A stretch of 9,289 nucleotides of DNA. Origin: SAR116 cluster bacterium. GTDB lineage: Bacteria; Pseudomonadota; Alphaproteobacteria; Puniceispirillales; UBA1172. Shown piece by piece: positions 1-8,891 of the stretch. The notes below the pieces were generated by a model. It worked only from the letters and a program-made list of their open reading frames with translations, was not told the origin of the DNA and searched no databases. The stretch spans positions 1-9,289 of the forward strand of contig NZIT01000040.1 of NCBI GenBank assembly GCA_002691725.1, written 5' to 3'. Numbering within the stretch: the first letter of the stretch is position 1; the number at the start of each line of letters is the position of its first letter. Made by a program: the position numbers and the translations under genes.

Positions 1-1004
1 AGATAGCCGAGCGCTTGGATCACCTGCTTGATACTCTCACAGCGGCAAGGCAAACCAGCTTTTTCGGATTCGGCCGTAAAAAATCAGCCATTAAAGGGCT
101 TTATCTATGGGGCGGTGTTGGCCGCGGAAAATCCATGCTGATGGATATGTTTGTTGGCCACGCCAATACACATAAAGATATTGATGTTTGCCGATTTCAT
201 TTTCATGATTTCATGACAGCTATTCACGCCATTGTTCACAAACAACGGGCGCAAGGCAAATCTGATCCGACAGGGCAGGTAATGGCGCAGATAACCAAAG
301 GCGCGGATATTGTCTGTTTTGATGAAATGGAAGTCCGGGATATCGCCGATGCGATGATCATTGCACGGGTCATGGATGGCTATATGCGCGGCGGTGGGGT
401 GTTGGTGGTGACGTCAAACCGGCATCCTGATGATCTCTATCTTGATGGCCTGCAACGTGAGCGGTTTTTGCCATTTATCGAGGCGCTCAAAACCTATAAT
501 GAAGTGATTGAGATTGGCGGCAAGACAGATTGGCGGCACCGTCTGCTGAAAGCCATGCCGGGATGGTATTTCCCGCTTGATGGTGATGCCGAAGCGGCCA
601 TGGCAACGGCGATGGAGCAGCTCACAGGCGGCGCTAATCGGCAGCCGTTGACGGTGATGATTGCTGGCCGTGAGATTATCATCCCTGATGCGGCAAACGG
701 GATTGGCATGATCAGCTTTGACGATATTTGCGGGGTGCCTCTGGCGGCGGCTGATTATTTGGTGCTGGCGGAACGCTTTGCCGGATTATTGATCACAAAT
801 ATTCCGCCGCTTTCAGATGCGTTGCAGAATGAGACGCGGCGATTGATATGGCTTGTCGATGCGTTTTATGACCGTAAGCGGTTTTTGATTGCGTCGGCGG
901 CTAGTGATATCGATCAGCTCTATCAGGGCAGCCAATGGCAAGGGGAGTTTCCGCGAACGGTTTCACGGCTGACAGAAATGACAAGACTTGCCCATACCAA
1001 ATGA
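1..1004 (+). CDS. zapE: ZapE/AFG1-like P-loop ATPase, 5' end missing
   Basis: This is a partial gene. The reading frame is open to the left edge (first whole codon at 3), so the TTG at 15 is not a real start; about 334 residues remain, and the family usually has about 370-390, so some 40-60 N-terminal residues lie outside. Visible motifs: Walker A GGVGRGKS at 111-134, Walker B CFDEMEVRDIADAM with the Asp-Glu pair at 321-326, then VVTSNRHPDDLYLDGLQRERFLPFI, the sensor and arginine-finger region typical of ZapE/AFG1. Bacterial ZapE is an ATPase linked to Z-ring constriction; mitochondrial AFG1/LACE1 is linked to protein quality control. No membrane segment is visible in the part present. The C-terminal half is less conserved but continuous, without frameshifts. 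It lies just upstream of mdh, as in other alphaproteobacteria, but the gap of about 207 bases suggests separate transcription. The family call is firm; the cellular role is inferred from homologues. Confidence 0.93.
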   Translation, partial: IAERLDHLLDTLTAARQTSFFGFGRKKSAIKGLYLWGGVGRGKSMLMDMFVGHANTHKDIDVCRFHFHDFMTAIHAIVHKQRAQGKSDPTGQVMAQITKGADIVCFDEMEVRDIADAMIIARVMDGYMRGGGVLVVTSNRHPDDLYLDGLQRERFLPFIEALKTYNEVIEIGGKTDWRHRLLKAMPGWYFPLDGDAEAAMATAMEQLTGGANRQPLTVMIAGREIIIPDAANGIGMISFDDICGVPLAAADYLVLAERFAGLLITNIPPLSDALQNETRRLIWLVDAFYDRKRFLIASAASDIDQLYQGSQWQGEFPRTVSRLTEMTRLAHTK

Positions 1005-1108
1005 CAGGCGTTTGCCTAATCAAAAGTGTCCATGGGCAAGATATATAAGTGATGGTGTTGTGTTTTTGTTGCGTATCATAAGAGGATTGACTATTGTTAT
1101 CTGAGAGA

Positions 1109-1129
1109 TGGTGCAGATCATCTGCATCA
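1109..1129. promoter_or_regulatory. Operator-like palindrome upstream of mdh
   Basis: The arms TGCAGAT (1112-1118) and ATCTGCA (1120-1126) are exact reverse complements around the single base C1119. The symmetry continues outward to 1109-1129 with one non-matching pair (G1111/T1127), giving 10-base arms with one mismatch. A one-base centre suits a DNA site for a dimeric regulator better than an RNA hairpin. It lies about 83 bases before the mdh ATG and just downstream of the TTGACT at 1087-1092, where a repressor could block RNA polymerase. The regulator is unknown; I do not recognise the motif. Confidence 0.4.
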
Positions 1130-1148
1130 GTTTTTCAAAAAGTTGTGA

Positions 1149-2170
<1,022 letters not shown>

Positions 2171-2171
<1 letters not shown>

Positions 2172-2196
2172 ATGATATGAAAAATCTAGCATCATT
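2171..2196 (+). other. Small inverted repeat between mdh and sucA
   Basis: AATGAT (2171-2176) and ATCATT (2191-2196) are exact reverse complements separated by 14 bases. The 3' arm ends directly before the ribosome-binding sequence of sucA. There is no T-tract, so it does not look like a terminator. It might be a weak intercistronic hairpin affecting stability or sucA translation, but a 6-base AT-rich stem may equally be chance. Confidence 0.2.
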
Positions 2197-2197
2197 A

Positions 2198-2219
2198 GAG
2201 GACCCCCATGGAGGACCCC
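2198..2219 (+). repeat. Duplicated GAGGACCCC around the sucA start codon
   Basis: GAGGACCCC occurs at 2198-2206 and again at 2211-2219, offset by 13 bases, one copy on each side of the ATG at 2208. The first copy supplies the ribosome binding sequence (AGAGGA, 2197-2202, about five bases before the ATG). The second encodes Glu-Asp-Pro at residues 2-4 and places another Shine-Dalgarno-like GGAGG just inside the gene. Confidence 0.6.
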
Positions 2220-5189
2220 AGCCAAAATAAGAACCAGGATAGCGATCAAGATAGAAGCCACGATCCAAATGTCTATTCAGAATCGGATCAGGAGTTTTTG
2301 TCAGGGACAAATGCTGTCTATATCGCTCAGTTGCAACAAAAATGGCGCCAGAATCCGCTTGCCATTGATCAGGAATGGGCGCGCTGGTTTGAACGTCTTA
2401 ACCGTTTATCCGAAGTCGGCTCAAACGATGAAATTGAGCGCCGACCATCTTGGGGATTAGAAGCAAGGGGACTAGACGCAAGCGGATTAGACGCAAGCGC
2501 TGTCATAAATGCCGCAGATGCCAGCGAAAATAAAAGCAACGGCCATCTGTCCTCTGCCGTCACTTCAATTGATATTCGCGCCGCGACCCTTGATTCAATC
2601 AAGGCCATAATGCTGATCCGCGCCTTTCGTATTCGCGGTCATTTGCAAGCCTCGCTTGATCCTCTCAATCTGGTTGAAAAGACGTATCACCCTGAACTTG
2701 ATCCAGAAACCTACGGCTTTACTGATGCTGATATGGATCGCCCCATTTTTATTAATTATGTGCTGGGGCTGGAAGTCGCGACCTTGCGGCAAATCCTTGA
2801 AATTGTCAGAGAAACCTATTGCGGCACCATTGGTGTTGAGTTCATGCATATTCAGGACCCTGAACAAAAATCCTGGATACAAATGCGTATGGAAGCTATT
2901 CGTAACCACACAGAGTTCACCAGCGTTGGCAAGAAGACTATTTATGAACGCCTTGTCTCGGCTGAAAACTTTGAGCAATTTCTGCATAAGAAATATGTAG
3001 GCACAAAGCGTTTCGGTCTTGATGGGGGTGAGGCGATTATCCCGGCACTCGAACAGATTCTTAAACGTGGCTCTCAATTAAACTTGCAAGAGGTTGTCAT
3101 TGGGATGTCGCATCGGGGGCGGCTCAATGTGTTGCATAATGTTCTTAGCAAGCCGTTCCGTGCCATTATTTCTGAGTTTTTGGGCAACCCTGCCAATCCC
3201 GAAGATGTCGGCGGTTCAGGTGATGTGAAATATCATATGGGCGCCTCATCAGATCGCAGCTTTGATGACAAAGAGGTTCATCTGACCCTTAACGCCAACC
3301 CCTCGCATCTTGAGGTTGTCAATCCGGTTGTTGTTGGCCGCACACGCGCCAAGCAGAAACAACAGCAAGATAATGATGGCAGTAAAGTGATGGGGCTGCT
3401 CATTCATGGTGATGCGGCGTTTGCTGGTCAGGGTATTGTCGCCGAAACTTTCGCCTTTTCGGCTTTGCGCGGCTATCGCACAGGCGGCACCATGCATATT
3501 ATTGTCAATAACCAGATTGGTTTCACGACTGATCCGTCATATTCTCGCTCATCTCCTTATCCGACAGATGTTGCTAAGATGGTGATGTCACCAATCTTTC
3601 ATGTAAACACCGATGATGTTGAGGCGATGGTGCATGTCGCGCGAATCGCAACAGAGTTCAGGCAGAAGTTTAAAACTGATGTCATTATTGATATGATTTG
3701 TTATCGCCGCTTTGGTCACAATGAAGGCGATGAGCCGATGTTCACACAGCCAAAGATGTATCAGAAAATCGCCACGCATCCATCCGCGCGAAAAATGTAT
3801 GCCGACCAGCTGGTTGCCGAAGGTGAGCTGACAGCAGAAGAAGCCCAGAAAATTGTTGATGATCACCTCGCACATCTAGAGGAAGAATTTGAGGCTGGCA
3901 CTAATTACAAACCCAATAAAGCAGACTGGTTAGAAGGCAAATGGTCAGGTCTTCGTGCCGCGCATGGTGATGATAGACGCGGCTCAACCTCGGTTTCAGA
4001 AGATGCTATTGACCAAGTTGCCAAGGCGATGACGACAATACCTGATGGCTTAACCATTAACTCCAAGCTGAAGCGTGTGATTGCGGCGCGTGAAAAAGCT
4101 ATCTCAGAAGGCGCAAAAATTGACTGGGCGACGGCTGAGCATCTGGCCTTTGGCACGCTTTTGATTGAAGGCAATATGGTGCGGTTATCCGGGCAGGATT
4201 CATGCCGAGGAACATTCTCACAGCGGCATGCGGTATTTGTCGATCAAGAGACTAATGAACGCTACACGCCTCTCCACCATATTAGCGCTGATCAAGCCAC
4301 ATTTGAGGTTATTGACTCGCCATTATCAGAAGCTTCTGTGCTTGGATTTGATTACGGATTTAGTCAGGCTGAACCGAATGCGCTGGTGATGTGGGAAGCG
4401 CAGTTTGGTGATTTTGCCAATGGCGCGCAGGTTGTTGTTGATCAGTTCATTTCATCAGGTGAGGCCAAATGGCTCCGCATGAGTGGTCTGGTGATGTTGC
4501 TTCCGCATGGTCATGAGGGGCAAGGCCCTGAACATTCATCAGCACGGCTGGAACGCTATCTGCAACTATGTGCTGAAGATAATATGCAGGTTGTTAATTG
4601 CACGACGCCAGCCAATTATTTTCATGCCCTGAGACGTCAGGTGCGGCGTGATTTCCGTAAGCCGCTGATTGTTATGACGCCTAAATCGCTGCTTCGGCAT
4701 AAGGCTTGCGTGTCTGGCATTGATGATTTTCTGGAAGGCTCATCATTTCATCGGGTCATTGAAGAACACGATAAAACGATCAGCGCAACGCCAAAACGCA
4801 TCGTTCTCTGTTCAGGTAAAGTCTATTATGATCTGATTGATGAGAGACAAAAGCGCGGCATTACTGACATCTCTATTGTCCGGGTGGAGCAGCTTTATCC
4901 ATTTCCGAAAGGGCCTTTAACACGAGTCTTTACGGCGGCACCTGAGGCGCAAATTGTCTGGTGCCAGGAAGAGCCAATGAATATGGGGGCGTGGGATTAT
5001 ATCGATCCACGGCTTGAGAAACTCCTTTTAACCATAGGCAATAAGCATACTCGACCTGCATATGTTGGCCGTGATGCGGCGGCATCACCAGCAACAGGTA
5101 GCCTGTCCAGACATCAAAAAGAACAGCAGAAACTAGTAAATGATGCGCTTGATCTGGATGCTATGGGTGTTCGTTTTGTCGCAGAATAA
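2208..5189 (+). CDS. sucA: 2-oxoglutarate dehydrogenase E1 component (thiamine diphosphate-dependent)
   Basis: This is the E1 subunit of the 2-oxoglutarate dehydrogenase complex: it decarboxylates 2-oxoglutarate and passes the succinyl group to the lipoyl arm of SucB. The 993 residues are close to the usual length. Residues 30-63 ([13 protein letters not shown] onward) form the conserved N-terminal segment that in homologues helps dock E1 onto E2. Residues about 70-120 are a low-complexity linker with a GLDAS-type repeat. The thiamine diphosphate site is GDAAFAGQG at 401-409 through VNNQIGFTT at 433-441. His302 in SHRGRLNVL and His367 in NPSHLEV match active-site histidines of E1o enzymes. 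The C-terminal transketolase-like domain includes [14 protein letters not shown] at 728-741 and [15 protein letters not shown] at 766-780. The first 20 residues are unusually rich in Asp, Asn, Gln and Ser. No frameshift is seen. The gene is followed after 32 bases by sucB. Confidence 0.98.
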   Translation: MEDPSQNKNQDSDQDRSHDPNVYSESDQEFLSGTNAVYIAQLQQKWRQNPLAIDQEWARWFERLNRLSEVGSNDEIERRPSWGLEARGLDASGLDASAVINAADASENKSNGHLSSAVTSIDIRAATLDSIKAIMLIRAFRIRGHLQASLDPLNLVEKTYHPELDPETYGFTDADMDRPIFINYVLGLEVATLRQILEIVRETYCGTIGVEFMHIQDPEQKSWIQMRMEAIRNHTEFTSVGKKTIYERLVSAENFEQFLHKKYVGTKRFGLDGGEAIIPALEQILKRGSQLNLQEVVIGMSHRGRLNVLHNVLSKPFRAIISEFLGNPANPEDVGGSGDVKYHMGASSDRSFDDKEVHLTLNANPSHLEVVNPVVVGRTRAKQKQQQDNDGSKVMGLLIHGDAAFAGQGIVAETFAFSALRGYRTGGTMHIIVNNQIGFTTDPSYSRSSPYPTDVAKMVMSPIFHVNTDDVEAMVHVARIATEFRQKFKTDVIIDMICYRRFGHNEGDEPMFTQPKMYQKIATHPSARKMYADQLVAEGELTAEEAQKIVDDHLAHLEEEFEAGTNYKPNKADWLEGKWSGLRAAHGDDRRGSTSVSEDAIDQVAKAMTTIPDGLTINSKLKRVIAAREKAISEGAKIDWATAEHLAFGTLLIEGNMVRLSGQDSCRGTFSQRHAVFVDQETNERYTPLHHISADQATFEVIDSPLSEASVLGFDYGFSQAEPNALVMWEAQFGDFANGAQVVVDQFISSGEAKWLRMSGLVMLLPHGHEGQGPEHSSARLERYLQLCAEDNMQVVNCTTPANYFHALRRQVRRDFRKPLIVMTPKSLLRHKACVSGIDDFLEGSSFHRVIEEHDKTISATPKRIVLCSGKVYYDLIDERQKRGITDISIVRVEQLYPFPKGPLTRVFTAAPEAQIVWCQEEPMNMGAWDYIDPRLEKLLLTIGNKHTRPAYVGRDAAASPATGSLSRHQKEQQKLVNDALDLDAMGVRFVAE
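2454..2498 (+). repeat. Three 15-base in-frame tandem repeats within sucA
   Basis: Three consecutive 15-base units (2454-2468, 2469-2483, 2484-2498) encode [10 protein letters not shown] and GLDAS at residues 83-97. Units two and three differ by one base (CTA versus TTA for Leu). They lie in the linker between the N-terminal docking segment and the catalytic core, a place that tolerates length change. The pattern fits replication-slippage duplication. Confidence 0.8.
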
Positions 5190-5207
5190 CAATTAAGGTT
5201 AGCAATC

Positions 5208-5214
5208 AGAAAGG
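5208..5214 (+). promoter_or_regulatory. Ribosome binding site of sucB
   Basis: AGAAAGG lies seven bases before the ATG at 5222, inside the 32-base gap after sucA. No promoter or terminator is evident in this gap, which supports co-transcription. Confidence 0.55.
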
Positions 5215-5221
5215 CAAATCC

Positions 5222-6538
5222 ATGAGCTTGGAAATTAAGGTTCCTACACTTGGCGAATCAGTGACAGAAGCCACGGTCTCACGCTGGACAAAGACGGTTG
5301 GTGAGCATATTGGTAAAGATGAAAATCTGGCTGAGCTGGAAACCGATAAGGTGACGTTGGATGTGCCATCACCTGTTAGCGGCAAGATTATCAGCCTGTC
5401 CGTGGGTGAGGGTGAAACTATTGAGGCTAATGCTGTTCTTGCTATCGTTGAAGAAGGCGCAGAAGGGGAAAAATCAGCAGCACCTGCATCAGAAACACCT
5501 GCACCAGCATCAGAATCACCTGCGGCGGCGGCAACACCTGAACCAGCACCTGCACCAGTACCTGCTGCATCTGCCTCTACATCTGGCGCTATGCCGCTAT
5601 CGCCCGCAGTTCGCCGCCTGCTTGATGAAAATCATCTTGATGCCAATAGCATAACAGCAACTGGCAAAGATGGCCGCTTGACGAAAGCTGATGTTTTGGC
5701 GGCGATTGCGTCTCCATCTGTATTAACGCCAAAACCACCGCCAACATCACCTTTAGCACCACCGCCACCAAAACCACCTTTGGCATCAACGCCTGCTCCG
5801 GCGCCGGTTAAGCCACGAGCTGATCATCCGCGTGAAGAACGTGTCCCTATGTCTCGATTGCGGCAAGTCATTGCTCGGCGTCTCAAAGATGCTCAGAATA
5901 CGGCGGCTATGCTGACCACCTTCAATGAGGTGGATATGAGCGCAGTGATCAATATTCGCGCTGAACATAAAGACAGTTTTGAGAAACGCCATGGCGTCAA
6001 GCTCGGTTTTATGAGCTTTTTTGTCCATGCGGTGATTGAGGCGCTGAAAGATTATCCGGCGGTTAATGCGGAAATTCACGGCACTGATATCATCTATAAG
6101 AATTATTATAATATCGGGGTAGCTGTGGGAACACCGCAAGGTCTGGTTGTGCCCGTGCTAAAAGAGGCTGATCAGATGAGCTTTGCTGAAACCGAAGCAA
6201 CAATTAACAGCTTTGGTGAGAAAGCTCGTCAAGGCAAGATCACCATGGCGGATATGTCTGACGGGACATTCACCATTTCCAATGGTGGTATTTATGGATC
6301 GATGTTATCAACGCCTATTCTGAACCCGCCACAAAGCGGGATTTTAGGGATGCATAATATTCAAAAGCGGCCTGTTGTCGTCTCTGGCAAAGATGGCGAT
6401 AGCATTGTCATTAAGCCAATGATGTATCTCGCCTTATCCTATGATCACCGCATTATTGATGGGCGTGAGGCGGTTTCATTTTTGGTTCGTATCAAGGAAT
6501 CGATCGAAGACCCTAAGCGGCTCTTAATCGGCCTCTAG
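5222..6538 (+). CDS. sucB: Dihydrolipoyllysine-residue succinyltransferase, E2 of the 2-oxoglutarate dehydrogenase complex
   Basis: E2 forms the core of the complex and transfers the succinyl group from its lipoyl arm to CoA. It has 438 residues, slightly longer than the E. coli form. Domains in order: one lipoyl domain at 1-78, with the lipoylated lysine predicted at Lys43 in ETDKVTLDV; an Ala/Pro/Glu-rich linker at about 82-121; a peripheral-subunit (E3) binding domain at about 123-162 ([15 protein letters not shown] to [12 protein letters not shown]); a proline-rich linker at about 164-198 with PPP at 172-174 and PPPP at 180-183; and the catalytic domain from about 205, with catalytic His409 and Asp413 in [12 protein letters not shown]. 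The segment [19 protein letters not shown] is typical of succinyl- rather than acetyltransferases. ATG at 5222 has an AGAAAGG site upstream, and [14 protein letters not shown] matches the family start. lpd follows after 17 bases. Confidence 0.97.
   Translation: MSLEIKVPTLGESVTEATVSRWTKTVGEHIGKDENLAELETDKVTLDVPSPVSGKIISLSVGEGETIEANAVLAIVEEGAEGEKSAAPASETPAPASESPAAAATPEPAPAPVPAASASTSGAMPLSPAVRRLLDENHLDANSITATGKDGRLTKADVLAAIASPSVLTPKPPPTSPLAPPPPKPPLASTPAPAPVKPRADHPREERVPMSRLRQVIARRLKDAQNTAAMLTTFNEVDMSAVINIRAEHKDSFEKRHGVKLGFMSFFVHAVIEALKDYPAVNAEIHGTDIIYKNYYNIGVAVGTPQGLVVPVLKEADQMSFAETEATINSFGEKARQGKITMADMSDGTFTISNGGIYGSMLSTPILNPPQSGILGMHNIQKRPVVVSGKDGDSIVIKPMMYLALSYDHRIIDGREAVSFLVRIKESIEDPKRLLIGL
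5465..5584 (+). repeat. Degenerate CACCTG-rich repeat coding the first SucB linker
   Basis: The stretch contains about six imperfect copies of a 12-base unit resembling CACCTGCATCAG or CACCTGCACCAG, encoding Ala-Pro-Ala-Ser-Glu-type residues (about 82-121). Such Ala/Pro linkers are normal in E2 proteins and give the lipoyl domain its swinging mobility. The DNA-level repetition suggests growth by slippage. Confidence 0.6.
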
Positions 6539-6555
6539 AAAGCAATGAGAATAGC

Positions 6556-7971
6556 ATGAGTGAAGCAGAAAAAACTGAACTGGCCATTATCGGCGGCGGC
6601 CCTGCTGGTTATGTTGCGGCTATCCGTGCCGCCCAATTAGGGATGCAAGTGACGCTTATTGAGATGCGTTCAACCCTCGGCGGAACCTGCCTTAATATTG
6701 GCTGTATCCCGTCTAAGGCTTTGCTCAATAGCTCCGAGAAATATGCTGAACTGGCGTCAGGTGGATTAGCTGATCTTGGCATTTCAGCAGGCAAGCCAAA
6801 GCTTGATCTGGCCGCGATGATGGCCAATAAGGACAAGGTGGTTGCTGGCTTGACTGGCGGGATTAAGATGCTGATGCGGAAAAATAAAATCACCCATATT
6901 GAAGGCAAGGCAGAACTCACAGCCGCTGGCGCGATCACCATTACTTCTGCATCGGGTGACCAGCAACAGCTCCTTGCTGAGCGTATTTTAATCGCTACTG
7001 GCTCTGCTGTTCAGCCGCTTAAAGATGTTCCGATTGATGAGGAACGGATTGTGTCTTCGACTGGTGCGCTAGCATTGGCGAAAGTGCCTAAGCGCATGGT
7101 AGTTATAGGCGGCGGCTATATCGGGCTTGAAATGGCAACCGTATGGCGCCGCTTGGGGGCTGAGGTTGAGGTGGTTGAATATTTGCCGCGAATCCTCCCT
7201 GGCATGGATGCTGAATTGGCCAGCAAGTTCAAAAAAATCATGGAAAAACAAGGTATTGCTTTTCGCCTTAATGCTGCTGTGACATCTGCTAAGGCGAATA
7301 AATCTGGTGTTGTCCTAAATGTTGTTCCATCAGATGGTGGTGATACCGAAAAGCTAACCGCCGATGTGGTCTTGGTTGCTATTGGCCGCCGCCCGTATAT
7401 GGATGGGTTAGGGCTAGACCAGCTCGGCGTTGAGCTGGATGACCGTGGGCGGATAAATGTTGATGAGGATTTTGAAACCTCAGTTAGCGGCATATTTGCT
7501 GTCGGTGATGTTATTGCCGGCCCTATGCTCGCCCATAAAGCCGAAGAAGATGGTATCGCGGCGGTCGAGATCATGGCAGGGCATAGTGGCCATGTTGATT
7601 ATGATCTGGTGCCGGGGATTGTCTATACTGACCCCGAAATAGCGACATTAGGGAAAACCGAAGAGCAGCTGAAAGACGCTGGAATAAGTTATAATAAAGG
7701 GGTTTTTCCTTTCATGGCAAATAGCCGGGCGCGGGCAACAGGTCATCACGAAGGGTTTGTTAAAATCCTTGCAGATGCGGCAACAGATCGTGTCTTGGGG
7801 GTTCATATTATTGGCCATGATGCCGGAACATTAATCCATGAATGTTCAACGGCGATGGCATTTGGCGCCTCATCCGAAGATATCGCCCGCACCTGTCATG
7901 GTCACCCGACCCTGAACGAAGCTGTCAAAGAAGCCGCGCTAGCGGTTGATGGCCGCGCTATCCATATCTGA
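6556..7971 (+). CDS. lpd: Dihydrolipoamide dehydrogenase (E3)
   Basis: This flavoprotein reoxidises dihydrolipoyl groups and reduces NAD. Its position after sucAB points to the 2-oxoglutarate dehydrogenase complex, though E3 may also serve other complexes. The 471 residues match the family. Visible features: FAD-binding GGGPAGY at 13-19; the redox disulfide Cys45/Cys50 in GGTCLNIGCIPSKAL; NAD-binding GGGYIGLE at 185-192 followed by acidic Glu208, which favours NAD; the second FAD motif GIFAVGDV with Asp318; and the C-terminal catalytic pair His450/Glu455 in CHGHPTLNEA. The usual form of the last motif is CHAHPT, so Gly449 is a mild variant next to the active site. The ATG at 6556 is 17 bases after the sucB stop and gives MSEAEKTELAIIGGGPAGY; the ribosome binding site is weak. 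It ends the presumed operon and converges on xerC. Confidence 0.97.
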   Translation: MSEAEKTELAIIGGGPAGYVAAIRAAQLGMQVTLIEMRSTLGGTCLNIGCIPSKALLNSSEKYAELASGGLADLGISAGKPKLDLAAMMANKDKVVAGLTGGIKMLMRKNKITHIEGKAELTAAGAITITSASGDQQQLLAERILIATGSAVQPLKDVPIDEERIVSSTGALALAKVPKRMVVIGGGYIGLEMATVWRRLGAEVEVVEYLPRILPGMDAELASKFKKIMEKQGIAFRLNAAVTSAKANKSGVVLNVVPSDGGDTEKLTADVVLVAIGRRPYMDGLGLDQLGVELDDRGRINVDEDFETSVSGIFAVGDVIAGPMLAHKAEEDGIAAVEIMAGHSGHVDYDLVPGIVYTDPEIATLGKTEEQLKDAGISYNKGVFPFMANSRARATGHHEGFVKILADAATDRVLGVHIIGHDAGTLIHECSTAMAFGASSEDIARTCHGHPTLNEAVKEAALAVDGRAIHI

Positions 7972-7981
7972 ATACATAAAA

Positions 7982-8011
7982 CTGATCAAAGGGCTGGTTA
8001 GGATTTAGCCC
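7982..8011 (-). terminator. Possible weak terminator at the xerC 3' end
   Basis: Read on the minus strand, GGGCT (8011-8007) and AGCCC (7995-7991) can pair, extended by two G-U pairs, with the xerC stop codon in or next to the loop. TTTGATCAGTTTT follows, a broken T-rich tract. On the plus strand no T-tract follows the stem, so it would not end lpd transcripts by the classical mechanism. The stem is short and the call is tentative. Confidence 0.25.
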
Positions 8012-8891
8012 GTGGATGGGTGGCGCGGTGAATATCGGTTAATGCCTGCTCATCGACATGGGTATAGCGCTGGGTGGTGGACAGGCTGGCATGGCCTAAT
8101 AATGCTTGAATAGCGCGCAAATCACCGCCGCCTGCTAACATATGCGTGGCAAAGGCGTGGCGCAATGCATGGGGCGTGGTATGATTATCCAGGCCTAGTC
8201 GATAGCGTAAGGTTTCAACAAGCCGCTGAACCGCGCGAGGATGCAAGGCACCACCTCTGTTAGCGATGAAAAGCGGGGCTTTCGGGTCATCACTAGCAGG
8301 CGATAAAGATAGCCAGTGATCGGTTGTAGCGCGGACAATATCCAGCACCGGAATATCACGCATTTTGCCGCCCTTGCCAGTAATCCGTAGCCAGTCACCA
8401 AATGGCGCATCACCACGGGCCAGGCTCAAGGCCTCAGAAATACGCAAGCCAGTGCCATAGATCAACGTCAGAACAGCGATATCTCTAGCCTCCTTCCATG
8501 CTGGCTGGCCAAGCTCTTTAATGCAGCGAAACATATCTTTGATATCGGGTGCGGCGACGCTTTTAGGAAGCGGCGCTTTGGCTCTTGGTGCTTTCAAGGG
8601 GCTAAGATCAATATTGCTGACATATTGCTCTCGCATGGCAAACCGATAATAGTTTCTTATGGACGATAACATCCGCGCAATGCTGGTCGGCGCCATATTT
8701 TTATCCGATAAAAAGCCAAGAAAGGCACGCGCATGATGGCGGTCAAATTGATCCATTGGGCATGATCTATCATCCAGAAAGCCCAACCAGACTTTGACAT
8801 CACGGGCATAGGCCTCACATGTTTTTGGTGAGGACCGGCGTTCCCGTTCAAGCCATTCAAGCCAGATATTGAGAACTGATGTTAGCGTCAT
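7998..8891 (-). CDS. xerC: Tyrosine recombinase XerC
   Basis: XerC acts with XerD at the dif site to resolve chromosome dimers before cell division. The product has 297 residues, the standard Xer length. An N-terminal SAM-like core-binding domain (about 1-90, with SPKTCEAYARDVKVWLGFL) is followed by the catalytic domain. All six catalytic positions are visible: Arg150 in GTGLRISEAL, Lys173 in TGKGGK, His241 and Arg244 in HALRHAFATHML, His267 in LGHASLSTTQ, and the nucleophile Tyr276 in RYTHV. XerC rather than XerD is preferred because the upstream partner is DUF484, the pairing seen also in E. coli (yigA-xerC); sequence alone does not settle it. The start ATG overlaps the DUF484 stop codon (ATGA, 8891-8888), which suggests translational coupling. 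It is not linked to any mobile element here, so it looks like the housekeeping copy. Confidence 0.94.
   Translation of the reverse strand: MTLTSVLNIWLEWLERERRSSPKTCEAYARDVKVWLGFLDDRSCPMDQFDRHHARAFLGFLSDKNMAPTSIARMLSSIRNYYRFAMREQYVSNIDLSPLKAPRAKAPLPKSVAAPDIKDMFRCIKELGQPAWKEARDIAVLTLIYGTGLRISEALSLARGDAPFGDWLRITGKGGKMRDIPVLDIVRATTDHWLSLSPASDDPKAPLFIANRGGALHPRAVQRLVETLRYRLGLDNHTTPHALRHAFATHMLAGGGDLRAIQALLGHASLSTTQRYTHVDEQALTDIHRATHPRAKS

Noticed and set aside
1131..1141. TTTTTCAAAAA palindrome upstream of mdh
   Set aside because: It is a simple A/T run with a 5-base arm and one-base centre, likely by chance in AT-rich intergenic DNA.
2595..3077. Long antisense open frame (160 codons) inside sucA
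   Set aside because: It lies fully opposite conserved SucA sequence, has no recognisable family motif and no convincing ribosome binding site; it is a by-product of the coding frame.
6545..6559. Four-codon mini-frame ATG AGA ATA GCA TGA overlapping the lpd start
   Set aside because: It could in principle couple translation to lpd, but it is too short to tell from chance and has no clear ribosome binding site.
7231..7237. Run of seven A in lpd as a possible slippage site
   Set aside because: The frame is intact through the run and the protein matches the family on both sides; no downstream structure or alternative product is evident.
7116..7574. Antisense open frame (152 codons) inside lpd
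   Set aside because: It is opposite the NAD- and FAD-binding regions of Lpd, is Ser/Pro/Thr-rich as is usual for such shadows, and shows no known domain.
7998..8891. Tyrosine recombinase as a sign of an integrated element
   Set aside because: Length, full catalytic set and the DUF484 neighbour all fit housekeeping XerC; no attachment-site repeats, tRNA gene or phage genes are present.
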